DNA from: an uncultured Eubacteriales bacterium
GTDB lineage: Bacteria; Bacillota; Clostridia; Peptostreptococcales; Anaerovoracaceae
DNA length: 57,435 nucleotides
Assembly (NCBI GenBank): GCA_902773835.1
Contig: CACYFZ010000031.1
Span: forward strand, 1-57,435
Direction of reading: 5' to 3'
Shown here: piece after piece, positions 44,405 to 52,611 of the stretch
Numbering within the stretch: the first letter of the stretch is position 1
Layout of the letters: each line of letters opens with the position of its first letter
Program-made: the position numbers and the translations under genes
Notes under the pieces: model-generated
Seen by the model: the letters and a program-made list of their open reading frames with translations, nothing else
Databases searched by the model: none
Told to the model about the DNA's origin: nothing

Positions 44405-44868
44405 TCAATACCAGTCGTGCTTTTCATTGCGATCCAGCGAATTGATTTGCTCCATCTCGTCCGCTGTAAGCTCGAAATTAAACAAATCCAGATTCTCTTT
44501 TATATGTTCAGGATTGCTCGATCCTGGAATCACAACGATACCTCTTTGAAGATCCCAGCGGAGAATCACCTGTGCGGATGAGACCCCGTGAGTCTTGGCA
44601 ATCGCCTCTATCGTATCATCACCCAGCAATTCTGCAGTATGACCTCTTCCTCCAAGCGGATACCAGCACTGCATAACAATTCCCTTTTCCTGAATAAACG
44701 GAACCACATCCTGCTCCTGATAATACGAATGGATCCTACTTCTGTCATTTCTTTCGCTTCTGCCTTCTTTTTCGTTTCTATATTATCAGTTTCTTGTCTG
44801 TTTCCTGCACACGAAGTGTTTATGATTATGGCAATAATCAAAACAAGTACTGTTAAAACCTTCTTCAT
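44405..44868 (-). pseudogene. Decayed aldo/keto reductase with lipoprotein signal (internal deletion and frameshift)
   Basis: The start (ATG 44868, AGGAG upstream) encodes a lipoprotein signal MKKVLTVLVLIIAIIINTSC and a charged linker. At about 44735 the sequence jumps, in a different frame, into the C-terminal third of an aldo/keto reductase. That part contains IHSYYQEQDVVPFIQEKGI, WYPLGGRG, SSAQVILRWDLQRGIVVIPG and SSNPEHIKENLDLFNFEL and ends EKHDWY. The TIM-barrel core with catalytic Tyr and Lys is missing, so the product is inactive. Secreted AKR lipoproteins accompany the neighbouring cyclophilin-like and flavodoxin genes in gut Firmicutes. Confidence 0.8.
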
Positions 44869-44966
44869 AAACCTACTCCTATTCATATACTCATATATCT
44901 GCCTTTAGGTTAGTGCATATATTCCGTACGCCGCAATAACAGAACCGGATATCCGAAGCATCCACT

Positions 44967-45503
44967 TTACTCCGGGCTTAGCGTAATTGTTACATCTCTG
45001 CCGCCCAGAAGGTTCTGTAGTTCAGACTCTGTCTTGTCTGTGATCCTTCCGAGTCTTGTATATGACCATGAATTGGATCCGTAGAATATGACCATCTGAT
45101 TTGATGTGTACAGCATGATGTCTCCGGGCTTAGTCTTGATACTGGCATCATTGCTTGGAAGTGCAATCCCTATCGGGCCTACCTGCTCAAAACCTCCGTA
45201 AGCGTTCATCTCTATTGTCACATCACCCAGTGAAACCAGTTCCGACAGAGCTTTGACCGAATCATTATTTTCCCATGATACTTTTACATCTGTATCGTTG
45301 ATTCTCATTTTCATAGCAAACGTCTCCTCATCAGCATCAGTTTCTGTATCATCGGATGATTCAGCTTCTTGTGTGCCTGCTGTCTCCGTATTGCCCTGGT
45401 CCACAGTATCGGGTATGTTCTGATCCTGTGTGCATGCAGACAGAACAGTGATGCAAAGCAGAAGTATTATGTTGAATATCAATAGTTTTCTGAAGGATTT
45501 CAT
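44967..45503 (-). CDS. Cyclophilin-like-fold lipoprotein
   Basis: 178 residues. A signal peptide with lipobox VLSAC (Cys near 24) is followed by an acidic, Thr/Glu-rich linker (about 28-60), then a compact domain of the cyclophilin-like family (about 62-178). That domain has KMRINDTDVKVSWENNDSV, GGFEQVGPIGIALP and GDIMLYTSNQMVIFYGSNSW. The fold is shared with peptidyl-prolyl isomerases, but catalytic residues of true cyclophilins are not evident. It sits with flavodoxin, hydrolase and AKR genes, suggesting an extracytoplasmic part of a small redox or detoxification system. Confidence 0.82.
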   Translation of the reverse strand: MKSFRKLLIFNIILLLCITVLSACTQDQNIPDTVDQGNTETAGTQEAESSDDTETDADEETFAMKMRINDTDVKVSWENNDSVKALSELVSLGDVTIEMNAYGGFEQVGPIGIALPSNDASIKTKPGDIMLYTSNQMVIFYGSNSWSYTRLGRITDKTESELQNLLGGRDVTITLSPE

Positions 45504-45533
45504 AATGAGTCCCTTTCCCGGACAACGAAAAGA

Positions 45534-46073
45534 CTATGCATTTCTGCCAAGATCGTATGCTTCATCCAATGCTTTATGGCCTGAGATATCGCCCTTATCT
45601 GTAACACCACCGGCGAAAACCGATCCTGCAAAGCGGCTCTCAGGGAAGCAAGCGATCCAACCCTTGAGTCCGGTGATTGCTCTTTCGCATGCACTTGAAT
45701 CTTCTTCTGCAGCTGCGGAAAGCATGTAAATATCGCGGAACTTATAGTCCTTCACAAACAAGGCATTGGCCCTGTCAATCATGGTCTTCATCTGACCTGT
45801 CATTTCATAATAATAAATTGGAGTTGCCCATACTACGACTTCTGCTTCTGCTATTTTTTCGGTAATCTGAACTGCATCATCATTTATTATGCACTTCCCG
45901 GTCTTTTGACATGCAAAGCACCCTCTGCAGAACGCAATCTGTTTATCAGCCAGACTCACTATCTCAACATCATTGCCGGCAGCTTCAGCCCCATTGGCAA
46001 ACGACCGGGCAAGCATATCCGAATTTCCGTTTTTCCTCAGGCTGGTGCTTATGATAAGTACTTTCTTTCCCAT
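45534..46073 (-). CDS. Flavodoxin-family NAD(P)H-dependent reductase with Cys motif
   Basis: A 179-residue FMN-binding protein of the NADPH-dependent FMN reductase/iron-sulfur flavoprotein group. The phosphate loop STSLRKNGNSDML at about 10-22 binds FMN. CRGCFACQKTGKC at about 49-61 has the spacing of a cluster- or disulfide-forming motif, and WATPIYYYEMTGQMK near 82 is the usual FMN-stacking loop. The start has AAAGGAG. It lies in a LysR-linked cassette. Confidence 0.88.
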   Translation of the reverse strand: MGKKVLIISTSLRKNGNSDMLARSFANGAEAAGNDVEIVSLADKQIAFCRGCFACQKTGKCIINDDAVQITEKIAEAEVVVWATPIYYYEMTGQMKTMIDRANALFVKDYKFRDIYMLSAAAEEDSSACERAITGLKGWIACFPESRFAGSVFAGGVTDKGDISGHKALDEAYDLGRNA

Positions 46074-46100
46074 TTTTATATCTCCTTTTGATTCAGCACA

Positions 46101-47099
46101 CTACAGATACTTCCCGAAGAAGTCCCGGATCTTGTCGAACGGAATCGCGTTATTGCTTCCTCCATCATACAGATCTGTGTGTGAGGCTCCTTCGATAACG
46201 AGCAGTTCCTTATTGTCTGTATACTTGTTGCCATCGACCATGTTAGCATAGGCATCCTTGCCGAAGTAGAATGAGTGCGCCTTGTCTCCGTGCATCACCA
46301 TCACCGCGCTTCTGATTTCGTTCGAATACTTCAGGATAGGCTGATTCATAAATGACTCGCATCCGATCACGTTCCAACCGCCATTTGAGTTGAGGGATCT
46401 TGCATGATATCCGCGGTCAGTCTTGTAATAATCATAATAGTCTGCTACGAAGAAAGGTGCGTCCTCCGGCAGAGGATCTACGACTCCGCCGCCGAGCGCG
46501 TATTCACCTGCTTTCAGATCAGCAAGTCTCTGCGCACACATCGCGGATCTTTTCTCATAGCGCTGCTCTTCGCTGTCCTCAGAATCAAAGTAACCATTGG
46601 CATTGACTCTTGTCATGTCATACATTGTGGAAGCGACAGTTGCCTTTACCCTTGTATCCAAAGCCGCTGCGTTTATTGCCATGCCTCCCCATCCGCAGAT
46701 ACCAATGATGCCAATTCGCTCAGGGTCAACCATATCATTCAGTGACAGAAAATCAACAGCTGCCATGAAATCCTCTGTATTGATGTCAGGGGAAGCCATA
46801 TATCTCGGCTGCCCGCCGCTTTCACCCGTAAATGAAGGATCGAACGCTATAGTGAGGAAACCCCTCTCCGCCATCGTCTGCGCGTAGAGTCCGGAGCACT
46901 GCTCCTTGACCGCTCCGAAGGGTCCGCTGACTGCGATTGCCGGAAGCTTTCCCTCTGCATCCTTAGGCACATACATATCTGCAGCAAGAGTGATGCCGTA
47001 GCGGTTCACGAATGTTACCTTGCTGTGATCCACTTTTTCACTTTTTGCAAAAGTCTTGTCCCAATCCTGTACAAGTACAAGTTCTTCTTTCTTTATCAT
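46101..47099 (-). CDS. Alpha/beta hydrolase with Cys nucleophile (dienelactone-hydrolase-like)
   Basis: 332 residues. The nucleophile elbow reads GICGWGG near 135, with Cys in place of Ser as in dienelactone hydrolases. The oxyanion region is VSGPFGAVKEQ near 58, an Asp candidate lies in VMHGDKAHSFYFG near 275, and the His lies in IEGASHTDLYDGG near 311. There is no signal peptide. Proteins of this group are widely found beside LysR regulators and flavodoxins. The substrate is unknown. An AAAGGAG site precedes the ATG. Confidence 0.85.
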   Translation of the reverse strand: MIKKEELVLVQDWDKTFAKSEKVDHSKVTFVNRYGITLAADMYVPKDAEGKLPAIAVSGPFGAVKEQCSGLYAQTMAERGFLTIAFDPSFTGESGGQPRYMASPDINTEDFMAAVDFLSLNDMVDPERIGIIGICGWGGMAINAAALDTRVKATVASTMYDMTRVNANGYFDSEDSEEQRYEKRSAMCAQRLADLKAGEYALGGGVVDPLPEDAPFFVADYYDYYKTDRGYHARSLNSNGGWNVIGCESFMNQPILKYSNEIRSAVMVMHGDKAHSFYFGKDAYANMVDGNKYTDNKELLVIEGASHTDLYDGGSNNAIPFDKIRDFFGKYL

Positions 47100-47130
47100 T
47101 ACATTACTCCTTTCAGTGACTCATTATTAA

Positions 47131-47355
47131 TCAAAAATCGTTTTCCGCTGCTCTGATCAGGTAATCCATGCAGTCCACTTTGCGCTGACTTCTGCGCAAT
47201 TCCTCCATCAGGTCGCATCTGCATCTGCGCAGGCACCTGAGGATCTCACCGTCGTGGCCGGCCTCATGCATACGCCGCACCCTCTCGATATCCTCATTCG
47301 AGCAGCCCGCATCTGACATATTAATCAGCATTCTTTCTATATCCGTGTTCTTCAT
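47131..47355 (-). CDS. Small Cys-rich helical protein of the LysR-linked cassette
   Basis: 74 residues beginning MKNTDIERMLINMSDAGCSN, with ILRCLRRCRCDLMEELRRSQ in the middle (three closely spaced Cys). I know no experimentally defined function. It is the first gene of the minus-strand cassette, 93 bp from the divergent lysR, so it should share the LysR-controlled promoter. There is no strong ribosome-binding site. Confidence 0.65.
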   Translation of the reverse strand: MKNTDIERMLINMSDAGCSNEDIERVRRMHEAGHDGEILRCLRRCRCDLMEELRRSQRKVDCMDYLIRAAENDF

Positions 47356-47396
47356 GGCTATATCTTAGGCAATTGCATCGTTATTCGCTAATGGTT

Positions 47397-47422
47397 ATAA
47401 TGAATATCAAGATATTCGTTAT
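47397..47422. promoter_or_regulatory. LysR operator candidate
   Basis: ATAATGAATATC-AA-GATATTCGTTAT, a 12+12 inverted repeat with one mismatch, located in the divergent promoter region between the small cassette gene and lysR. The core GAATATC-N2-GATATTC includes a T-N11-A arrangement. Confidence 0.65.
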
Positions 47423-47448
47423 TTGCATATCATGACAAGGAGCTTTTT

Positions 47449-48333
47449 ATGGACATTCGCAAGCTCAGATACTTTCTCGCAGTCGCAAGAGAAGAGAATA
47501 TGACAAGGGCGGCGGAGCTGCTGCATGTAAGTCAGCCCACCCTTTCCAAGACACTCAAAGCCTTGGAAGAAGAACTTGGTAAAAAACTGTTTATTCGTAA
47601 AAGTTTCAGCATCAGACTTACTGATGAAGGAATTCTTTTGCGTGACAGGGCCGAAAGCCTCGTGGCAATGGCCGATAAAATAGAACAGGAATTCATGTCA
47701 CTCGATGACATTACCGGAGGTGATCTGTACTTCGGACTGGCAGAGTCATATCAAATCAGATATCTTGCAAGGGAAATCAGCAGGTTTAAAACCGCATATC
47801 CGAATCTGCGTTACCATATCACCAGTGGCGACACCGAGCAGGTTACCGAAAAACTCGATAAGGGTCTGCTCGATTTCGCAGTCATCTGCAGCGAACTGCC
47901 GGATATCAGCAAATATGACTACATCGAGTTCCCGGGCTCGGATACCTGGGGCGTCGTGATGCCGGCTGCGCATCCGCTAACAGAAAAAAATGCCATCCAT
48001 GTGGATGACCTTATCGGCGAGCCTCTGTTCTGTTCCGAGCAAAGCTGGAATACTGAGATTCGAGAATGGGCCGGGACACGCTTTGACGATCTCCGCTTAG
48101 AAGGATCTTTTCGCCTGTCTTACAACGGATCGATGTTTGCCCTTGAGGGACTCGGGCTGCTGCTTACCTTCGAGCATCTGACTGACAATTCCGAAAGTGG
48201 CGGGCTGGTTTTCAGACCGCTCAGCCCACACCTGGGTTCATCTTTTTATCTTATATGGAATAAATATCATGCATTCACACCTATCGCTGAAAGATTCCTT
48301 ACACAAATAACGCAATCTTTTTCGAAACAATAG
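47449..48333 (+). CDS. LysR-family transcriptional regulator
   Basis: 294 residues: an N-terminal winged helix-turn-helix (about 1-60, with MTRAAELLHVSQPTLSKTLK) and a periplasmic-binding-like effector domain (about 88-290, with GLAESYQIRYLAREISRFKT). It is divergently transcribed from the hydrolase/flavodoxin/cyclophilin-like cassette and very probably controls it. The effector is unknown. An AAGGAG site precedes the ATG. Confidence 0.93.
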   Translation: MDIRKLRYFLAVAREENMTRAAELLHVSQPTLSKTLKALEEELGKKLFIRKSFSIRLTDEGILLRDRAESLVAMADKIEQEFMSLDDITGGDLYFGLAESYQIRYLAREISRFKTAYPNLRYHITSGDTEQVTEKLDKGLLDFAVICSELPDISKYDYIEFPGSDTWGVVMPAAHPLTEKNAIHVDDLIGEPLFCSEQSWNTEIREWAGTRFDDLRLEGSFRLSYNGSMFALEGLGLLLTFEHLTDNSESGGLVFRPLSPHLGSSFYLIWNKYHAFTPIAERFLTQITQSFSKQ

Positions 48334-48336
48334 AAA

Positions 48337-48381
48337 ACGACTGTGTATCTCAACAGTCGTCAGTGGCGGAGAGAGGGGGAT
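48337..48381 (-). other. Displaced tRNA 3' end with its terminator (attachment-site scar 1)
   Basis: On the minus strand, ATCCCCCTCTCTCCGCCA (48381-48364) equals the T-stem, acceptor strand, discriminator base and CCA of a tRNA, probably tRNA-Ser. It is followed by the hairpin ACGACTGT/ACAGTCGT (48360-48337) and TTTTC. The rest of the tRNA is absent. Such 3' fragments are left when elements integrate into tRNA genes. Confidence 0.65.
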
Positions 48382-48642
48382 ATGAAAAACGAACAGTTCC
48401 CGGAGCCCTTAGTATATTTCTTTGAGCCGTTGCCTGTGTATGCGTGAATCATCAGGCTTTTCCTGACATATGTCTTCTTGCCGTTCTTCATGACATACGC
48501 ATTGACGTAAAGCCTTATATGATGTGCCCTTTTTAAGCCCAAGCTTGGTCCACTTAAAGGTCTTATTGCCCTTGATACTTTTGACTTTCTTGAAGACTAT
48601 CTTTTTGCCGTGATGATTGCAGTGTGCGAAGAAGTTGCCCGG
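48382..48642 (-). pseudogene. Frameshifted C-terminal fragment of a fibronectin/Ig-like surface protein
   Basis: One frame gives KKVKSIKGNKTFKWTKLGLK and then KGTSYK. After a shift of frame it continues LYVNAYVMKNGKKTYVRKSL and MIHAYTGNGSKKYTK. Together these make one Fn3-like module of the kind repeated at the C-termini of secreted clostridial proteins. It ends at the tRNA scar. It is clearly a remnant. Confidence 0.65.
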
Positions 48643-49007
48643 CTATTGCATCATGGAGCTCATTTCCGTACAGATCCAGCAGTTGTGTCTCCTCGTACAA
48701 AATTCTTCCTATTTCATCCCTGTGAATACTCTTTTCATCCTCCATTTCCGTACAATGTACTAGTTTTCTAGCAGCCGTACTGAGTTTTTTGAATATTTGC
48801 AGTACAGTTTACTCTTATAGTCTCGTCCATACTGATCTGCTTCCATTTGCGCGTCCGGCAACGCGAAAAGCCCTGTGTTTTCCGTACCGATGCCCCAATC
48901 ATGTCAATCTGTACGGAAGTATTAGTAGCAAATGCTATGAGCTGAATGTTCCATACAAAGTTCGGCTGCCCGGCGCAAGTGTTCGGGCATATGCTGACGC
49001 CTATAAT
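48643..49007. other. Stretch without an intact gene
   Basis: The only protein-like reading is a short minus-strand frame at 48745-48640 (MEDEKSIHRDEIGRILYEET and on) that runs into the out-of-frame Fn3 remnant. It looks like another gene fragment. The rest shows several GTACGG/CCGTAC hexamers but no gene, RNA or terminator I can support. Confidence 0.4.
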
Positions 49008-49130
49008 CTATACGATTAGATAGTCTGCGCCGGCGGCAAAGACCACAAAATTAACTTTGCTCGCACGGGTAGCTTTAAGCGTGTCCGCCGCCTCATCGAG
49101 AGTGGCGCCTGTGGTAAATATGTCATGCAA
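49008..49130 (-). pseudogene. C-terminal fragment of ComF phosphoribosyltransferase
   Basis: About 40 codons read DIFTTGATLDEAADTLKATR and ASKVNFVVFAAG, which is the PRPP-binding loop and end of a ComF-type phosphoribosyltransferase (normally DDIFTTGAT). A TGA precedes it and a TAG ends it. The double-zinc-ribbon N-terminal part is absent. Confidence 0.65.
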
Positions 49131-49244
49131 AGATCATACAATCCTTGACTACAACAAGTAGATTATAATATTAATTCACAAAGAGGACAGGTCTGCATTG
49201 GATATGTGCGGTACACTGCCCTCACTTTTTTATGCTTAATGAAA

Positions 49245-49297
49245 AAGAGCCGCTCTTTCGAACGACTCTTAAATGGCGGAGAGAGGGGGATTTGAAT
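49245..49297 (-). other. Displaced tRNA 3' end with its terminator (attachment-site scar 2)
   Basis: On the minus strand TTCAAATCCCCCTCTCTCCG plus CCA (T-loop to CCA end) is followed by AAGAG..CTCTT and TTTTTC (49270-49241). The 18-bp TGGCGGAGAGAGGGGGAT is identical to scar 1, 910 bp away. There is no 5' T-stem, so this is not a complete tRNA. Confidence 0.65.
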
Positions 49298-49387
49298 TAG
49301 ATGATGATGACGAAACCCTTGTAATGAAAGGAGGTCAGCCACGCCGTTCGGGTTGTAGTCAAAAGTGTAGTCAAAGTAGGCTCTAGA

Positions 49388-49528
49388 TCATTCTACTCCT
49401 ACCAGGTTGATTTCTTCATCCCAGAATAATTCGAAATCCATCTCGGTACATTTACGAAGAAACTCCTTAAACGTCATATTAACGCACACAGGATCTTCTA
49501 TTCCTTGAAATGATAAATATACTTTTCT
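49388..49528 (-). pseudogene. C-terminal fragment of a SUKH (SMI1/KNR4) gene
   Basis: About 47 codons (KVYLSFQGIEDPVCVNMTFK then EFLRKC and FELFWDEEINLVGVE) nearly duplicate the end of the intact SUKH gene at 51471-51917. The DNA is almost identical over the stretch from AACTCCTTAAA to AAATATACTT, so the copy is recent. Confidence 0.85.
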
Positions 49529-49571
49529 AACAAGATTATTTCGATTACTTCAGCTAATGTAATGTCACTTC

Positions 49572-50315
49572 CTATTTTTTCTCCCACACCAATTCACTGT
49601 CTTTGACGATTTGTTCTAGACGTTCATTACATTCCTGCTCACTCATTTCTATAGGGAAAAGCGTAGGATGTTTATGTCTATCGGCCAAAAGATCTGACTC
49701 AATCACATATTTTTCAGGAAGATAGTAAACTTTGCTTGCAGGGGGAATCGGTTTCATAACGCCATCATCATCCATCATTTCACCGTCTGAAACACCAAAG
49801 TCCCAAATATATCCTTTTATCGGTTTCTCCCATGTGCGCGATGCAAGAGTGCTTGACAGAAAGAAAATTTCGATTTGATTCCCATCTTTATCTTCACCTT
49901 CATAGACTCCATGAAACGCTCCATAAGGATTGTCAACATACAGTTCTCCTTTATCAGAGAAGCGCAATCCTGTATCCTCGAGTGGAATATATTTCTCCGG
50001 TACAAAGCTTAGATAGTAGCCTACTCCGAGCAATACGGCTACTAATGCCACGGCAGCCAACGCTATTCTGAGTTTCTTTGCACCCCTGATATTCTTGTTT
50101 AGTTTTTCTGTCATCTTTTTGTCTCCCTTCAACATGGTATCCAGCGACACATCAAACCTGTCGCTTATCTCAATCAAAGTAATCAGATCGGGATAGCTTT
50201 TCTCATTTTCCCAATTGGAAACCGTCTGACGAGTAACATGAAATAGTTCGCCAAACTTCTCCTGGGTCAGGTTTTCTCTATCCCTGATATCTTGGATAGT
50301 TTGTCCAAGCTTCAT
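49572..50315 (-). CDS. XRE-family regulator with membrane helix and C-terminal domain
   Basis: 247 residues: an N-terminal helix-turn-helix (about 5-60, with LTQEKFGELFHVTRQTVSNW), a basic linker, one membrane helix (about 84-104) and an extracytoplasmic region (about 110-247) rich in Asp, Glu and aromatic residues. Such membrane-tethered Xre proteins sense envelope conditions or are held at the membrane. The domain after the helix is not one I recognise. It is the first intact gene of the A+T-rich island. Confidence 0.82.
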   Translation of the reverse strand: MKLGQTIQDIRDRENLTQEKFGELFHVTRQTVSNWENEKSYPDLITLIEISDRFDVSLDTMLKGDKKMTEKLNKNIRGAKKLRIALAAVALVAVLLGVGYYLSFVPEKYIPLEDTGLRFSDKGELYVDNPYGAFHGVYEGEDKDGNQIEIFFLSSTLASRTWEKPIKGYIWDFGVSDGEMMDDDGVMKPIPPASKVYYLPEKYVIESDLLADRHKHPTLFPIEMSEQECNERLEQIVKDSELVWEKK

Positions 50316-50507
50316 AGTCTTCCTCCTTTCTGATTACTTGATACCATGCTGCGTGCGGAGACACTAGCAATCATACTTTGACAATGCTCATTATTAAAGC
50401 AAAGAATCTTTGCCTTACGATTATCCGTATAATCTACGCAGTGTACATTATTGTAACTCTCATAAGAACGTACAATACCATCCTAATGTATCATAGAATT
50501 TATTAGT

Positions 50508-51452
50508 TCAATGCAATTTGTAGTTCATATCTCCCATATTCCAGATTGACATTATAGCGAACTGCGGATCATCTTCTCCGCGCCATACCCAGCCTTGATA
50601 CACTGTGTCATATCCGTGATATGTTTCCGTAACAATCTCGAATTCGGCATTTGGATAATCATCTTTGAATTCCTGTATCGACAGAGTTTTACCGGAAAAC
50701 TCTTTTACTCCTTCATTACCGTATGGGCTATTGAACACCTTGATAGCACATTCGTCAAAATCTACCTTCGTAAATATAATCTCTCCCGGATAACTCTTCT
50801 CCTCATCATCAACATATTCAAATATACGATCCATTTTCAAAACTAAAGTGTTGTTGTCGATTCTGATTTCGATTATCCTGCTATCGTGCAAGCTATATGG
50901 TTTGCTGCAGCTATTCTTGGCTGCTTCAATCTTTTTTATATAAGTGTTTACGAGAATACACCCTATTAAGCCGCCAATTGTATTTGTTATTACGTCATTT
51001 ATATCGCATGCGCATGCATCAGTCATCACGTTTGTCAGCATTCCCACAGCTTGGAGTAACTCAATCCCCAAAGATAATCCAAACGCTAGCAGCACACTGT
51101 TCTTCATTTTCTTAAAAGCGGTGTACCCGCTGTTATATGCAAGTGCTGTTAGCGGAACAAAAAGCAATGCATTCTCTGCATTCAAGATTAAGGTTGATCT
51201 GTAAAACAGGCCTTCTAACAATTCTAGAACATTTAAGTTGTATTCGAAATCAACAGGATAGTCTTGTGGAATGCAGATTGGGAACAAAGTAAATGAAAGG
51301 ATCACACATAAATAAAGCCAAAACAACGACTTTCTAATTGTCTGTTTGAAACCATTCTCTCCTTTTGCTCTTCTAGCATGTATGTTGACTATGACAATTA
51401 CTGCAATAACGAGTAATAAAAAAAGGCCTGGTGTTATTATTAGCTGCTTCAT
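50508..51452 (-). CDS. VanZ-domain membrane protein with C-terminal extension
   Basis: 314 residues. About five membrane helices (1-170) make a VanZ-like domain: WLYLCVILSFTLFPICIP near 46, the polar NALLFVPLTAL near 94 and TDACACDINDVITNTIGG near 145, where the conserved Glu/Asp residues of VanZ proteins sit. The remaining roughly 130 residues form a soluble domain with many beta strands, ending VYQGWVWRGEDDP and a short tail. VanZ proteins give low-level glycopeptide resistance in some settings. The attached domain suggests another immunity-like function. Confidence 0.8.
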   Translation of the reverse strand: MKQLIITPGLFLLLVIAVIVIVNIHARRAKGENGFKQTIRKSLFWLYLCVILSFTLFPICIPQDYPVDFEYNLNVLELLEGLFYRSTLILNAENALLFVPLTALAYNSGYTAFKKMKNSVLLAFGLSLGIELLQAVGMLTNVMTDACACDINDVITNTIGGLIGCILVNTYIKKIEAAKNSCSKPYSLHDSRIIEIRIDNNTLVLKMDRIFEYVDDEEKSYPGEIIFTKVDFDECAIKVFNSPYGNEGVKEFSGKTLSIQEFKDDYPNAEFEIVTETYHGYDTVYQGWVWRGEDDPQFAIMSIWNMGDMNYKLH

Positions 51453-51470
51453 TTATGCTTTTCCTCTATT

Positions 51471-51917
51471 CTATATATCTATAAGTTGGATTTTTTCATC
51501 CCAAAATAATTCGAAATCGTTCTCTATACACTTTTGGAGAAACTCCTTAAAAGTCATATTAACGCACACAGGATCTTCTATTCCTTGAAATGATAAATAT
51601 ACTTTATTGTCCTGATCTATCAGCAGGTAATCCTCCCAAAAGGTACCGATATCCAGCAAAGGTTTTTCACATTGAGAGTCATATCTCCTGTTTCCGTTTG
51701 CATAAACATCTGCGACCGTCTCTAAGTTATGAATCCTGCAGTCATAACACTCCGAAACGCCGAGTCCATTACTTATTTCTATGAACTCCTTATATTGCTG
51801 GGGAACCAATGTAAACTTTCTCTCGAAATCTGTTAATGCATCGATTTCGACCGAGGGATAAAGACTAATTAGAACCTTATCACTAATGTTTTGTAATGTC
51901 TCAACTACTGTTTTCAT
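51471..51917 (-). CDS. SUKH (SMI1/KNR4) family protein, probable immunity protein
   Basis: 148 residues with the SUKH fold: an N-terminal helix, then VEIDALTDFERKFTLVPQQY and EFIEISNGLGV (the family core with its Asn-Gly), a variable segment, and WEDYLLIDQDNKVYLSFQG, VCVNMTFKEFLQKCIEN. SUKH proteins commonly neutralise contact-dependent or polymorphic toxins. No toxin gene is visible here, but a truncated duplicate lies 2.1 kb away, as is usual in immunity arrays. Confidence 0.85.
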   Translation of the reverse strand: MKTVVETLQNISDKVLISLYPSVEIDALTDFERKFTLVPQQYKEFIEISNGLGVSECYDCRIHNLETVADVYANGNRRYDSQCEKPLLDIGTFWEDYLLIDQDNKVYLSFQGIEDPVCVNMTFKEFLQKCIENDFELFWDEKIQLIDI

Positions 51918-51925
51918 AAGCAGTT

Positions 51926-52303
51926 TTATATTTCCTCTATCTGATTGCCTGCTGACTGTTTTTTATGAATAATAACCGCAATCATCTGACAGGCAAACGC
52001 AATTACAGATATAGCTACAAGCATTGAGTGAGCAGTCAAAGGTTTGAAGTACCATTCCATTGGGCCCAGCCTGGAATTCGTCCAAAATAGGTATGATGAA
52101 ATAGTGCTTAGTATGTTACCAACTACTATGATAGACACATTATCCGTCTTCAACGCAAACCAACATAGGATCGCAAATCCTAAAACCATAATAGCGTAAA
52201 ATGACATCGTGCCAGATGTTGCATCACCATGCAATGCTAGAAAGACAAACGGGATGCAATAAGCGACTATCAATATGATTCTAGTAATAATCTTCTTGTT
52301 CAA
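51926..52303 (-). CDS. Hypothetical four-helix membrane protein
   Basis: 125 residues with four membrane segments (about 5-24, 28-49, 57-76 and 92-113) and a short hydrophilic tail HKKQSAGNQIEEI. I recognise no family. It is 8 bp upstream of the SUKH gene, probably in the same transcript. Confidence 0.65.
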   Translation of the reverse strand: MNKKIITRIILIVAYCIPFVFLALHGDATSGTMSFYAIMVLGFAILCWFALKTDNVSIIVVGNILSTISSYLFWTNSRLGPMEWYFKPLTAHSMLVAISVIAFACQMIAVIIHKKQSAGNQIEEI

Positions 52304-52334
52304 CTACGCTTCTCCGATACTTCACAACCCCCAA

Positions 52335-52559
52335 CTATTCCCCATCCTTTTTCTTCTGCTGATTCAAATTTATTGCTTCCGAGTCTAGATGCTTATTAAT
52401 TCCCGTCACACTACTTGGCAAATCATTTAAGTAGCCTACCGCAGGAATATCCACTCGCTCCCCACGCCAAGTTTTTATCGCCACCCTTACAGCTGCAATA
52501 ATCCCTAACAGGATAAACAATCCTTCAAAAACATATCCAAAAATTTCACCGATATCCAT
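52335..52559 (-). CDS. Small single-helix membrane protein
   Basis: 74 residues. A membrane helix at about 9-27 (VFEGLFILLGIIAAVRVAIK) is followed by a soluble tail ending in Gln/Lys-rich residues. Family unknown. It reads as part of the island transcript. Confidence 0.55.
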   Translation of the reverse strand: MDIGEIFGYVFEGLFILLGIIAAVRVAIKTWRGERVDIPAVGYLNDLPSSVTGINKHLDSEAINLNQQKKKDGE

Positions 52560-52611
52560 TAATCACTTACCTTTCTTCGCTATGTGTCATAATTTTCACT
52601 TCTATATATCT

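Noticed and set aside
48789..49019. A 76-codon plus-strand frame in the scar region
   Set aside because: No ribosome-binding site or recognisable features, in a region of decayed minus-strand genes.
49274..49297. A complete tRNA-Ser gene
   Set aside because: Only the 3' strand from T-loop to CCA is present; no 5' T-stem, anticodon arm or D arm precedes it.
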